Shown piece after piece: positions 11,506-22,484 of a DNA stretch of 64,000 nucleotides. The stretch spans positions 1,554,391-1,618,390 of the forward strand of contig JAJHZJ010000043.1 of the NCBI GenBank assembly GCA_023548195.1, read 5' to 3'. The notes beneath the pieces are model-generated. The model was not told the DNA's origin. It was given only the letters and a program-made list of their open reading frames with translations, and made no database searches. Source of the DNA: Bettongia penicillata ogilbyi. Lineage: Eukaryota > Chordata > Mammalia > Diprotodontia > Potoroidae. Both the position numbers and the translations under genes were made by a program. Within the stretch, counting starts at the first letter, position 1, and each line of letters begins with the position of its first letter.

Positions 11506-11787
11506 TCAAGTCCAGTCTAACCTTTACCTTGTGTGTATTGCATTGCCTCACCCTACGTGAGGGCCTGCAAAGATCTTGGCCTAAAGGGCCCAAGGTCTCC
11601 CAGTGCATCCTGGGTCATCTCCAATCATCCTGAACAATAACAGGTCTCTGGATTCTGATGGCTGTGGAGGAAAAGTGAGGCTGGTGACTTGCACAGCCCT
11701 CCCTCACTCAAGACAAAGTCAAGTGCAAGTCATGTCATCATTTCTCTGATGGCATGGTCTTCTTTGACAATGAAGGACAAACACAAT
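11506..11787 (+). mobile_element. tRNA-derived marsupial SINE, 5'-truncated (copy 1)
   Basis: Lacks the tRNA-like head but carries the family body ('gcattgcctcaccctacgtg') and the tail with 'gcatggtcttctttgacaat' ending at 'aaggacaaacacaat'. The tail matches the more complete SINE at 28906-29225. It sits in the endonuclease domain of the inner L1. The first 30-40 bp also resemble L1 sequence at 34080-34130, so the exact 5' boundary is uncertain. Confidence 0.75.
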
Positions 11788-12566
11788 CCTTCTGTTTTAA
11801 ATGTGTTTCTTTTAAACAATATATTGTAGGATTATGATTTTTGATCAATTCTGCTGTCTGCTTCCATTTTATGGGTAAGTTCATCCCATTCACATTCACA
11901 GCTATGATTACTGCATCTTGCTCTCCTTTCTATTGCCCTCTCCCACTTGTGCTCTTATTTCTCCTATCTCTCTTTCCCTCCTCAAAAGAATTTTGGTTTT
12001 GACCACCACCTCCCTCAGTCTTCCCTGTCTTCTATCAGCCCTCTCCCTTTCTTTCACTTTTCACTTTCTACTACTCTTCTCCCTTTCCACATCTGCCTTT
12101 TCTTTCCCCTTTCTGTTTGTACTACCTATTGGATTAGATTTTTCTCCCTGAGTATGTTATTCCCTCCTTGAGCCAAATCCAATGAGAGGTTCAAACAATG
12201 TTCATCTCCCTCCCTTTTTTTCCTGTAGTGTAATGTGTTTCTGTTCCTCTTCATGTAATGTAATTTACCCTTTTCTGCCTCCTTCTTTTCTCTTCTCCTA
12301 TTATAATCCCTTTTCACCCCTTAATTAGTTTTTTAATCATCATATCAAAGTCAATTTATATTGATATTTATATCAATTATTATTATATTATATATTGATG
12401 TTTATATATCAATCTGTCTGTGTATATCCTTTACAAATGTCATAATAAAGTTACAACTCTCAAGAATTACAAGTAACATCTTCCCATGTAGGGATGTAAA
12501 CACTTTCCCCCTATTGAACATGGTTTTTTTTTCTTTCCTATTTATGTTTTTGTGCCTCTCTTGAAA

Positions 12567-13701
12567 CTCAAATTTGAAGATCACATTTTCCATTGAACTC
12601 TGGCCTTTTCATCTGTAAGGTCTGAAAGTCCTTTATTTCAATGAATTTTCTTCTCTTTACCTGAAAGGTTATGCTCAGTTTTGTTGGGCACTTGATCCTT
12701 CACTGTAAACCAAGCTCCTTTGTCTTATGGATTATCATTCCACACCCTCTGATCTTTTTTTAATGTAGAAGCTGTTCAGCATAACCCTGTCTATTTTTTG
12801 AATTGTTTCTTTCTGACTGCTTGCAGTATTTTCTCCTTGACCTGATAATTCTAAAATTTGAGTGTAATATTCCTTGGTGTTTTCAATTTGTGATCTCTTT
12901 CAGGAGGTGATCAATTTTTTTTTTTTTGATGACTATTTTACCCTCTGGTTCTAGGACCTCAGAATCAAGTCCAGTCCAACCTTTACCTTGTGTGTATTGC
13001 ATTGCCTCACCCTACGTGAGGGCCTGCAAAGATCTTGGCCTAAAGGGCCCAAGGTCTCCCAGTGCATCCTGGGTCATCTCCAATCATCCTGAACAATAAC
13101 AGGTCTCTGGATTCTGATGGCTCTCGAGGAAAAGTGTTTTCCTTGATGATTTCTTGGAAGATACTGTCCAAGCTCTTTTTGTCATCCTGCCTTTCAGGTA
13201 GACCAATAATTCTTAAATTCTCTCTCCTAGATCTTCTCCTAGGTCAATTGTTTTTCCAATGAAGTATCTTACATTTTCTTCTATTTTTTCATTCTTTTGA
13301 TTTTGTTTGACTGATTCTTGATGTTCCATAGAGTCATTAGCTTCCACTTTCACAATTACAATTGTTTTCTTCAGTTAGATTTTGTGCCTCCTTTTCCATT
13401 TGGCCAATTATACTTTTTAGGGAGTCAGTTTTTTTTCAGTGTACTTCCCCCTATTTTGTCACTTTTATTTGTAAAAGAATTGTTCAGTTTTTCTTCTGTC
13501 TCTCTAATTTTATTTTTAAAAATCATTCTTGGGCTCTTCTTATAAGGCTTTTTGGGCTTAAGACCAGTTTATATTCCCATATAAGCTTTCAGATATGGGT
13601 ATAATGACAATACTGTCTTCTTCTGAATTTTTGCTTTATTCTTTCCTGTGCCCATAGTAAGAATCTATGGTCTTTGTTTTTCTATGTTGCTTTTCGCTCA
13701 T
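12567..13701 (-). pseudogene. L1 ORF1 remnant, split by SINE-derived sequence
   Basis: Minus-strand ORF1: the start codon is the complement of 13699-13701, followed by lysine-rich codons and then coiled-coil-coding A-rich sequence. The C-terminal domain lies at about 12600-12960 with the antisense of the TYPAKLS motif near 12665-12700. The stop is near 12567. A 172-bp foreign block (12965-13136) interrupts it, and several frameshifts are present. Confidence 0.8.
12965..13136 (+). repeat. 172-bp copy of SINE-containing sequence, truncated at both ends (copy 2)
   Basis: Matches 11506-11677 over 172 bp with no gaps and three mismatches (98.3%). It stops inside the SINE body, lacking the last 110 bp and any tail, and has no visible target duplication. 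Host ORF1 resumes directly with 'ttttccttgatgatttcttg'. These traits fit templated insertion or conversion better than retrotransposition. Confidence 0.8.
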
Positions 13702-14915
13702 GATGTTTGCTTTTTTCCTAGCTTTTAGAGTTGATCTCTGCTTCTGGAGTACAGGGGACACTCTACCAGTCTTCTTGTGCTGGGGGCTTATAGCAGCAAG
13801 CACCTGGGCATACACAGAAAGGTCTGCTGCACAGGTGCTTAGATCTAACTTTCTAAAAGCAAAGCAACTTTTGAGGGGTCAACAATCTACTTTAACTACA
13901 TTCATTAACAGAGAAAATGCAAGCAGAGAAATAAAGACCAACACACAGGGCTTCCAGCTATCTGATCATAAGCAATACATGCATCATAGATTAACAGAAA
14001 GATGCAATTATCTGACCGTTACATACGTACATAGTTACCAGAGAGAGAAGCACCAACTTCAAAGCCAGGGGAGCATCTTAACAGCTACCCAGAGTATCAT
14101 CTGGCATATGTGCCTTCTTCTAAAGAGTAAGCCCAAAAGGAAAGTCTCACCTCAGATTATATATACATTTTTCAGAGCCTGAGGGCATGATCCTCATGAC
14201 CCAGTGACTCATTAGAAATGAACAAAACATATCTATGGCCTATGACTGGGCAGGGAGATCTTTAACTCTAAGTAGCATTACTACTTAGGGGCCTCTGGGG
14301 CATCAGGTTCTTGCAGCTGGGGGATATAGAGGCTATAGCTTACATGGTGTTGAGCTGGAGCTGGTAGTGTTGCCTGGTGTGTGTCGAAGCCTGATGGGTT
14401 TTTTTTCCTGTGTTTCCCTGGGGTTACACTGAAATTTTCTGGGTGAGATGTGGGGGTGGGGGTGGTCTGGTCACTTGAGGCCATCTCCTCACCATGGACT
14501 GTGCTAAAGCAAGGATAGGCTCAGACACTGGTGGACACCCATCCACTGTACAAGTGTGTTTCTTTGCATTAGTGTCTGCTGGTTTCCCTGGCTGTGAAAA
14601 GGCATACAGTGGGGTCCTAGTGTTAGCATTTGTCCACCCCACCACCCTGGGGCTCAGGATCTCCCATCAGCCTGCTGAGGTGAAGCTTGCCACCGATTTT
14701 CTGGGACACCTCCTATCCTGAACTGGTTCCTTTCAGCCACAGCAAGAGGGACCTTGCTCACTAATACCCTGACCCTCCCAAGCTACAAAACTGTTGCATC
14801 CTATCTCTCTGCTGGTTCCATTGTTCCAGAATGTTTCCTGGGATGGTATTTCTTGTTTTTTCAAGGTCATTAAGGGAGATTGAGAGTGACTTACTGTTTA
14901 CTCCATATTGCCTCT
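13702..14915 (-). promoter_or_regulatory. 5'UTR/internal promoter region of the inner L1
   Basis: Upstream of ORF1 on the minus strand, richer in GC than the rest of the L1 and ending near 14915 at the inferred L1 start. The L1 5'UTR normally holds an internal RNA polymerase II promoter. Here it is diverged and interrupted by the insert at 13794-14328. Confidence 0.6.
13794..14328. mobile_element. About 535-bp insert in the L1 5'UTR, possibly a solo LTR
   Basis: AT-richer than the surrounding 5'UTR and bordered by a near-repeat: gctgggggcttatag at 13779-13793 and gctgggggatatag at 14316-14329. On the minus strand it carries a TATA-like tatataa (near 14160) and resembles retroviral LTRs in composition and length. 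I cannot define TG...CA ends or a 4-6 bp duplication, so the LTR label is a guess. There are no viral genes. Confidence 0.35.
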
Positions 14916-14927
14916 ATAAGTCTATAT

Positions 14928-15708
14928 TATTTCTTTGAACTAATTTTGATGAGAGTAAGGTTCCCTTCCTCTCCTTCATCTTCTCCCTTTCCTCCTCCAC
15001 TGTCAAACCTTTTTCTTGCCTCTTTTATGTGAGATAATTTATCCCATTCTACCTCTCCCTTTCTCTTTCTAACAGTACATTTATCTCTTCATCTTTAATT
15101 TTATTATAGATATCATCCTTTCATATTCAACTCACATCTGTACCCTCTAAGAATAGTCCTAACTACCCTAATAATGAGAAAGATCTTATGAGTTGTAGAT
15201 ATCATCTTCCCACGTGGAAATGTAAACAGTTTAACCTTATTAAGTTCCTTATGATTTCTTTTTCTTGTTTACCTTTTTATGCTTCTCTTGAGTCTTGTAT
15301 TTGAAAGTCAAAATTTCTATTCAGCTCTGATCTTTTCATCAAGAATGCTTGAAAGTCATCTATATCATTGAATATCTATTTTTCCTCTGAAATATTATAC
15401 TCATTTTTGCTGGGCAGGTGATTCTTTGTTGTAATCCTAGCTCCTTTGCCCCTGGAAATATCATATTCTAAGCCTTCTAATCCTTTAATGTAGATGCTGC
15501 TAAATTTTGTGTTATTCTAACTGTGGCTCCATCATACTTGAATTATTACTTTATGGCCGCTTGCAATATTTTCTCCTTTACATGGGAAGTATGGAGTTTG
15601 ACTATCACATGCCTGGCAGTTTTCATTTTGGGATATTTTTCAGGTGGTTGGTGGATTTTTTCAATTTCTATTTTGCCTTCTGGTTCTAGAATATCAGGGC
15701 ATCTTTTC
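14928..15708 (-). mobile_element. Older L1 of nest A, right part: spacer and truncated ORF1
   Basis: Continues the spacer interrupted at 6633 ('ttgatgagagtaaggttccc') into ORF1 read from the minus strand. The ORF1 C-terminal domain lies at about 15300-15640, with the antisense of the TYPAKLS motif near 15390-15430. It stops in mid-ORF1 at about 15708, so the older L1 is 5'-truncated. Confidence 0.75.
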
Positions 15709-16050
15709 TTAAAGTGTCCTCAAGGATGTCAAAGAAGACATTTATGATAGGAAGAGCTCAATGAAAAAGAAAAAACATTAATTATAGACTACTCTTCAAC
15801 TCCTACTGGTGGAAGAAGTTCTCCTGCTGGGACATTGATGAATGAATGAAACCAAAGAGATGAACATGAGGAGAGTGAGGGATCCTGGGGGACCCTCACT
15901 GTACTTCTATCCTCTCTAAGCCACTTGGTTTTAGCTGCACCATAGGAGGACCCAGTCCAGGGCTGAGAGATGTTCAGATTGGAAAGGAGATTTCCTCTGG
16001 TATATGGCCGGGGGCCAGAGGAGGATCAGACTGACAGCTGTCTTTAAGAA
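15709..16050. other. Unassigned sequence between L1 elements
   Basis: About 340 bp with no recognised repeat, between the truncation point of one L1 and the start of an oppositely oriented L1 fragment. Confidence 0.5.
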
Positions 16051-17765
16051 TCTGAAGGAATTTATTTACTTAGTGCTATTCAAATCAAACTACCAAAACT
16101 TATTTTATAGGATTAGGAAAAACAACAGAATTCATCTGAAAGAACCCAAGGTCAAGAACATCAAGGGAATTAATGAAAAAAGCAATGGAAAGGGAAGTGA
16201 CCCAACCATGCCAGATCTAAACCTATATTATACAATTGCCATCATAAAAAATACTTGGTATTGGCTAAATAATAAGAGTGGTGGATCAGTGAAATAGGTC
16301 AGGTACATAAGGCACTGTAGTTGTTGACTATAGTGATCTACAATTTGATAAACCCAAATGCCCGCTTCTGGGATGACAACTTACTATTTGACAAAAACTG
16401 CTGGCAAAACTGAAAAATATTATGTTAAAAACTAACCAACATCTCATACCCTATTACATGGAGTTAAGGTTGGAATGAGCACATGATTTAGACATAAGGG
16501 ATGATACCATGCACAAATTAGGAAAGAAAGAAATAGTTTACCTGTCAGATATATGGAGAGGGAAGACTTTATGATCAAAGAAGAAACAGAGAATATTATG
16601 AAATGCAAAATAGATCATTTTGATTACATTAAATTAAAAAAAGTTTTCTCACAAACAAAACCAATGCAACCAAGATTAAAAGGAAAGCAGAAAGCAACAA
16701 AACATTTTTATAGTCAATGTTTTTGATAAAGATCTCATTTTAAAAATATGTAGAGAACTGAGTCAAATTTATAAGAATATAAGTCATTCCCCAACTGATA
16801 AATGGTCAAAGGATATGAACAGGCAGTTTTCATATGAAGAAACTAAAGCTATCTACAGGCATAAAAAATGCTCTAAATCATTGATGAGAGAAATGCAAAT
16901 TAAAATGACTCTGAGATACCACCTTACACTTATCACATTGGCTAATATAACAGAAAAAGAAACTGATAAATGTTGGAGAACATGTGAGTAAAACTAGAAT
17001 ATTAATGTATTATTGGTGTTGTGAACTGTTCCAAACCATTCTAGAGAGCAATTTGGAACTATACCCAGAAGGCAACCACCCTGTATATACCCTTTGATCC
17101 AGCAATACCACTACTAGGTCTGCATCCCAAAGAGATCATAAAAAGGGGAAAAAGACCCACATGCACAAACATTTTTATAGCAGTTCTTTTTGTGGTGGCA
17201 AAAAACTCAGAATTGAGGGGAGGCCCATCAATTGGGTAATGACTGAAGAAGTTCTGGTATATGAATGTAAGGGAATGTTATTGTTCCATAAGAAATGATG
17301 AACAGACACATGTCAGAAAAGAAAACAGGAAAGATCTACATGAACCAATGTAGGGTGAAGTGAGAAGAACTAGGAAAACATTGTACGCAACAATAGCAAC
17401 ATTGTGTGACGATCACCTATGATAGACTTACCTTTTCTCAGCAATGCAAGGATCCAATACAATTCCAAAAGAGTCATGATGGAAAATGCCAACCACATCC
17501 GGAGTTGGAATGCAGAGAGAGAAGACTATTTTCACTTTTTTTGTTGTTTTTTATTTCTCAGGGTTTTTCTCTTTTGTTCTGATTTTTCTTTCACAACATG
17601 TCATGTGGAAATATGTTTAACATGGTTGTATACATGTACCTATATCAGATTGCTGTCTTGGGAAAAAAGGGAGAAAAATTTGGAACTCAAATTTTTACAA
17701 AAATGAATGTTGAAAGCCATCTTTACTTGTCATTGGAAGAAATACCATCAAGGAAAACAAAAAAC
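16050..17765 (+). mobile_element. 5'-truncated L1, plus strand
   Basis: Contains the last third of ORF2 and the 3'UTR. The open piece within 16004-16297 reads LNLYYTIAIIKNTWYWLNNK, an ORF2 segment after the RT domain. Further on come the ORF2 C-terminal region (about 17130-17350) and a 3'UTR ending in 'tggaactcaaatttttac'. The ORF2 frame is broken repeatedly. No clean target duplication or long poly(A) is visible. Confidence 0.8.
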
Positions 17766-17864
17766 AAAGAAGGTTTGGAAGAAGGATTGATCATCTGCTT
17801 GGCTCCAGGGGGTAGAACCAGCAAACATAGGAGCCTGGAACTGTGGACAGCACATGGGCATAGT

Positions 17865-18015
17865 CACAAGATCTGTGTCCAACTTCTGCTTCTGAGGCTT
17901 ACTAATGATGTGGCCTTGGCCAGGTGACTTTGCCTCCCAGTACCTCAGTTTCCTCACCTGTAAAATGAGCTAGATGATCTCTGAAATTCCTTCTAGGTCT
18001 GGAGCTCTGAGCCTT
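17865..18015 (+). repeat. MIR-family SINE
   Basis: Core and tail signature: 'gtggccttggccaggtgact', 'cctcagtttcctcacctgta' and 'aaatgagctagatgatctct'. Typical therian-era SINE. Confidence 0.75.
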
Positions 18016-18019
18016 GGAT

Positions 18020-18900
18020 CTTAGGCTGCAAGGAGGCTCCAGGTTAAAAGAAACTTCCATGCACACTGAGAGGGCTGCTGTCCCACTGGGGGTGGGACCC
18101 CAATGCAGGGCTACTAAAAAGGTGGGGGGCTACACAAAAGATAAGGGGCATGGCAGTGCAGGTGATGGCTGGGCTACATGCTGCTGAAACCCCTTCTAGG
18201 TCTGCCCCCTTACTGTCACCCTGTCATCTTCAGTCCATTTTCCCATGGATACACACTCACAGCACATACAAGTACCCTCCACTCCTGACTGCTTTCTGAC
18301 ATAATGGAGACTTGACGGTGTAATTGAATTTGGTTGAGGCCCCATTATCTTTTAGGCTAGGCTTGATCCTTCTATAAATACCAAATCACTCTGGCTGTTT
18401 ATTTAGCTTTATACTCAGAAGTCTCTGGATGTATTTCCATAGAAGGTCCACATCCCCCCCCCTCCACACCCAATGAGAATGGGAAGGTAGATCCTAGCCC
18501 TGGGGGCATCCTTAAGAGGTTGAGACTGAGGTACATGGTGCTGAAGCTCCAGGAATTGGGGCTTTTCTGAATGGTCCTCTTTGAGTTAATGTCTGTGTGG
18601 ATATCAATGGTGAGGGATGTCACTGGGGGTGGGGGAAGGAAGTGGGAGTCAGGGAAGGCTACCCCATGAGCAGTAATGGCATAGAAGCTTGTCAGAGGAA
18701 GGCAGGGAGGCTTTCACAGCTGCTGCTGAAATAGCATCTTGATGGATAGCTCATATCCACTTCCTTCCCCATCTGCTGTTTGAATTGGAGGAGCTGGAAG
18801 GAGCAGGGTCAGAAATGAAAAGGATGACTTAATGAGCCCTTTCCAGAGAGCCTGCTTCCAGATGTCGGCACCAAGGCTCCAGAGAGTCAAGAGAGTTGGT
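18020..18900. other. Unassigned sequence
   Basis: No gene or repeat recognised. Part of 18300-18420 (gacggtgtaattgaatttgg and onward) looks non-repetitive and could be conserved. Only a sequence comparison can tell. Confidence 0.4.
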
Positions 18901-18904
18901 CCTG

Positions 18905-18960
18905 CTTCCACTGCATAGCCTTGGTCAAGTCCCTTGACCCCTCTGAGTCATAGCCTTCTC
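18905..18960 (+). repeat. MIR core scrap
   Basis: The motif 'agccttggtcaagtcccttg', followed by 'acccctctgagtcatagcct', is the MIR core segment. Short fragment next to the antisense L2 end. Confidence 0.5.
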
Positions 18961-19095
18961 AGTCAATCAACAACCATTTATTAAGTGCCTACTGTGTGCC
19001 CATCACTGTGCTATAGACAACTAGGAAACAGTCCCTGAGCCCAAGGAGCTTGCCATCTCTCAGGGAGACAACATACATGTGCCTAAGTCTGTAAT
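18960..19095 (-). repeat. L2 LINE 3' end, antisense
   Basis: Clear antisense L2 terminus: 'caaccatttattaagtgcct', 'actgtgtgcccatcactgtg' and 'aaggagcttgccatctctca'. Confidence 0.8.
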
Positions 19096-19179
19096 AAGAT
19101 ATGCAAGGGATCATTCTTGCTTTTATCTTTGGGAAGGGGAGATATGAGTAGTTACTGGGACCAGGGGGATCTGGGAAAT

Positions 19180-19415
19180 GAAGGCAATAAATATTGTACT
19201 AAAAGCATTGTACTAAGAACTTCACAAACATAGACTTATTTGATCCTCACAGGGAGGGAGGTGTTGTTATTGTATAGACTGAGGAAACTGAGGCATGCAG
19301 ATGGCAAGTGATGACTAAAATGATGCAGCTAGTAAGTGTCTGAGGTCAGATCTGAACGGGGCGGGGTCTTCCTGATTCCACCCTGGAGCTCTATCCTCTG
19401 AACCACTCAGCTACT
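19180..19415 (-). repeat. MIR-family SINE, antisense
   Basis: Order is inverted relative to MIR: 'gactgaggaaactgaggcat', then the antisense core, then 'gagctctatcctctgaacca', which is the antisense of the tRNA-like head. Confidence 0.8.
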
Positions 19416-19594
19416 CCCCTCAGAGATCTCCAGGTTCCTTCCATTCTGAAACAGTTTGATGGGAGGGATGGCATTGCTAGCTTCCCCTGCTGTTGGTGTG
19501 TTAAAGACCCATAGGACGTCGGCAGTGAGTGTGGGAGCTGTCCATGCACACAGAGAACAGCTCAATGTGGGACAGAAACAACGCAAAGATCAAT

Positions 19595-20045
19595 GTTTCA
19601 AATACTTGTATTGAGTTGAAATAACAGTGCGCTCAAAAGCAATTAGATGGATAAAGCTGCCTCACTGATGTTTTTTAATTAAATAAAGGTTTTAAATTAA
19701 TTTCACAGCTTTTAAATCATGTCTATTAACTCAATAAAGAACTTTAAAAATTGAATTAGTTGCCTTCAACTCACTATTTTCAACCCAATTAAAGTTTTTT
19801 CTTTTTAATTATATTTTAACCCTTCAGTTGAGCTCCGCTCCGCATTTTGGCAGGTCCTTTGTTCATTTCCAAACTGACTCGTTGCTGGATCTGCTTTTGC
19901 TTGGGTAGTGATAGTGCAACTGGTTCCACACTGCTGAGCGACTGTGTGCGTGGTGTATGTGGTGTGTGTGAACGTGTGTGTGTGCGCCCGTGCGTGCAAT
20001 AAATAACGAATCTCATTTACACTTCCTTTCAGTCATAGCCACAGG
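19595..20045. other. AT-rich non-repetitive block, candidate conserved non-coding element
   Basis: Clustered TTTAAT/TTAATTAA-type motifs (19670-19815), then mixed sequence with no resemblance to the L1/L2/MIR families seen elsewhere. The style is that of vertebrate developmental enhancers, but conservation cannot be judged from one genome. Confidence 0.3.
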
Positions 20046-20295
20046 TCAGAGATGAACTGGAAGGAAATGACTCGTATGACTGGATTGAAATGCTCACTTT
20101 CTCCCCACTCCAGTCAGATCTCCCTGGAGCACAGGGCACAGAAGGTAGGATGGTGCTTCCATCCTCAGCGTCTGCTATGATTCAGGCCTAGAGACTTCAT
20201 CTCAGAGGGGCACGATATACCTGATGAGGTGCCTTCAATGAGTGGCCAGGCTTCTGAGCTCATGTCTCCTGGGCAAGGGAGAAGTGACAGCACTG

Positions 20296-20470
20296 TCTCC
20301 CCCTCTCCCCTCTCCCCTTCTCTCCTCTCCCCTTCTCTCCTCTCCCCTTCTCTCCTCTCCTCTTCCTCTCTTCTCCCCCTCTCCTCCTCTCCCTCTCTCC
20401 TCTTCTCTCTCTTTCTGTTCCTCTCCTCCTTTCTCCCTCTCCCCCTCTCTCCCTCTCTTTTTTTCTGTCC
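20296..20470. repeat. Polypyrimidine tract with a roughly 20-bp period
   Basis: About 175 bp almost purely C/T on the plus strand. The first half repeats a CTCTCCCCTTCTCTCCTCTC-like unit three times. ORFs here are artefacts of composition. Mirror-symmetric tracts of this kind can form triplex (H-) DNA. Confidence 0.9.
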
Positions 20471-20894
20471 CCAGGCAGCTACTGAGTCCATAGCTCAAGC
20501 TAGACTTAGAGCTTATCAGAGATGTTTTTGTTTTTAATAAAAACATAAAAATAAACGCTTATATGAGTTTTGTAGACAGAGAATGCAACTCTCCACATGA
20601 TGTGATAAGCTTTCCGTAAGGGCCTGGACTCTGTGGAGCCAATTTTTCACAGAGAGAGAGACTATGCCCTGGGCAGCGGTGACTAACTCCCGGGGAGGAT
20701 GGTGCTCCCCCAGTGAAAGCAGGCCAGGACATACTTTATGGGTGTTTTACAAACTGAGTGGGACAGACTTTAAACCAAACAGAAACAGCAAATAGGAGTA
20801 AGCTGCCCAACTGCACCCAGCAGGCTAGAAGACAGAGAGAGAAGGCATAAAGGAGCGCAAGCAGTAGTAACTGAGTCACCGAGATATTCACAGG

Positions 20895-21115
20895 AGGCAA
20901 AGTCAATCAATTAAGTCAACAAGTGTCTAAGTAGCTGCTTTGTTCTGGGCACTGTGCTAAGCAGCAGGGATGCAAAGAAAGACAAAAGCAGAACAAACCA
21001 TCTCCAAGGAGCCTGGCATCTAATGAAGACAGAATGCAAATATGTTGGCTAGGAGAGGCCCAAGTCAAGTGGCATTTGAACTGGCAGGGAGGAAGGAAGC
21101 TGGCAGGGGCATTTG
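20895..21115 (-). repeat. L2 LINE 3' end, antisense
   Basis: 'gttctgggcactgtgctaag', 'gggatgcaaagaaagacaaa' and 'ggagcctggcatctaatgaa' follow antisense L2 in order. Confidence 0.75.
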
Positions 21116-21349
21116 CGGTCAAGTCGGCCAGCTCTCTGCTCATTAGGTGAATACCCTATGCCATTGAACTCAAGAGTTCTATACAGAACATCAGAGAACC
21201 TTGGAAGAAGTTCCTAGATCAGGAAGCTCACTACCACACAAGGCAATGCCAGAATATTGATTCAAGGACATTTGGTAAGGACCAACTCTGTGCAAAGTAG
21301 TTTTTATTCAATTTTATTCAATTAATTGTCATTTATTCAATTAGTCATT

Positions 21350-21463
21350 CCCTCCCTCCCTCCTTCCTTCCTTCCTTCCTTCCTTCCTTCCTTCCTTCCT
21401 TCCTTCCTTCCTTCCTTCCTTCCTTCCTTCCTTCCTTCCTCCCTTCCTCACTTCCTTCCTCTC
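21350..21463. repeat. (CCTT)n microsatellite
   Basis: About 114 bp of CCTT/TTCC units, nearly perfect in the centre and interrupted at the ends. Confidence 0.95.
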
Positions 21464-22059
21464 ACCATTCTTCCCTGCCCTGCTTGGAATATGATGGAGA
21501 GGAGAGAAATGGCTCACCATGCCATTTTACAAGAGATGGTCTTTTTAAAGTTGTGCCCCTGTAGTGGCCAGACTTCTCACACAAGATGGAGCTGGTCCTT
21601 GGAGGACAGGACACTAACTGTTCCTGCCTCACCCCCAGATCCTCTGCTACTTGGTCAGACCAGTATGGAGGTCCAGTCACTGAGTGATCACCTCCACAGT
21701 GAGGCCTTCAAAGATTGATTCAGAACTGTCACTGATTGGCACCAGGACTTTCTGCCACCTGGCTGCTTGGTCAGATCTCTGTGGTGCACAGTCCCTGACA
21801 GGGTCACCACAAATCAGAGATTTTCCAGCCAGACCCTGAATCAGCTTCACCATGGACAAATGCCTCTGATTTTGGAGGAGACCTGATATTTTATAGAAAT
21901 CACATTCGCCCAGGGATGACCAGGGAGCCAGTTGGGAACTAGTGTTCACAGCCAAGATGGCACAGTCCTGTCTTCTCCTTAAATGATGTAAAAGTCCGGA
22001 ACTCACCAAAATCTAGTGGATGCTTTTTTCCAAGACAATATGGAAGCCCAATTCACAGC

Positions 22060-22240
22060 TACAGTCTACAGTGCCAAAATCAGTGAGTCAGAGGACCAGG
22101 TTCAAATTCTACCTGACATTTGCTACTTCCTTGGTCTTAGTCAAGTAGTTTTATCTCCCTCAGCCTCAGTTTCCTTATTAGTAAAAAGAAGTAAGACTCA
22201 ATCAGTCATTACCAGGATCCATTCCTTCACCACATCTTTT
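22060..22240 (+). repeat. MIR-family SINE
   Basis: tRNA-like part ('gaccaggttcaaattctacc'), core, and 'cctcagtttccttattagta' in sense order. Confidence 0.75.
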
Positions 22241-22484
22241 ATTCTATGATTTCCTAGGGATAGGTCTTGTAGCACAGATAATCAGTAGATTCTCAGACAT
22301 GGAGACTTCAACATCTTCACTTCATATTTTGTTAGTGGGGAACAGTGGGAAGTTTGTGGCTGGGCCTTCTTTGCTAGTCAGTTCAAGAAGGAAAGGACTT
22401 CTAGGTCGTGTATTTTAGTTGAGAAAATACTGAATGCTTTCAGCCCCCTTATGGCAAGCCTAGGGTTGTACAGAGGAGAGCAAC

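Larger units (their letters stand above)
7035..11920 (-). pseudogene. L1 ORF2 remnant (endonuclease/reverse transcriptase)
   Basis: ORF2p nicks target DNA and reverse-transcribes L1 RNA. Recognisable blocks from N- to C-terminus are: the apurinic-endonuclease-like domain in fragments at about 10928-11915; a pre-RT segment at 9178-9435; and RT fingers/palm at 8769-9005 with the RT motif [16 protein letters not shown], where related L1s have a D-AEKAFD motif. The block 8557-8772 has PSVRIMCNGNMLEAFP and a diverged QGCPLSPLLF-like box. Frameshifts and stops break every block. The frame is interrupted by the nested L1 (9825-10911) and by a SINE. Confidence 0.85.
6634..14915 (-). mobile_element. 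Near full-length L1 (inner element of nest A)
   Basis: Minus-strand L1 with all parts in order. From its 3' end these are the T-rich tail and 3'UTR (6634-7035), decayed ORF2 (7035-11920), purine-rich spacer (11920-12565), ORF1 (12567-13701) and 5'UTR (13702-14915). It carries later insertions: an L1 fragment (9825-10911), SINE sequence (11506-11787 and 12965-13136) and a 535-bp block (13794-14328). Subtracting these leaves about 6 kb, the usual full L1 length. The 5' end near 14900 (ctccatattgcctc) resembles the usual L1 start in antisense. ORFs are broken, so it is inactive. Confidence 0.85.

Noticed and set aside
13667..14182. A 171-codon ORF on the plus strand
   Set aside because: It runs across L1 ORF1/5'UTR antisense sequence into the foreign insert. 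No domain, no exon context.
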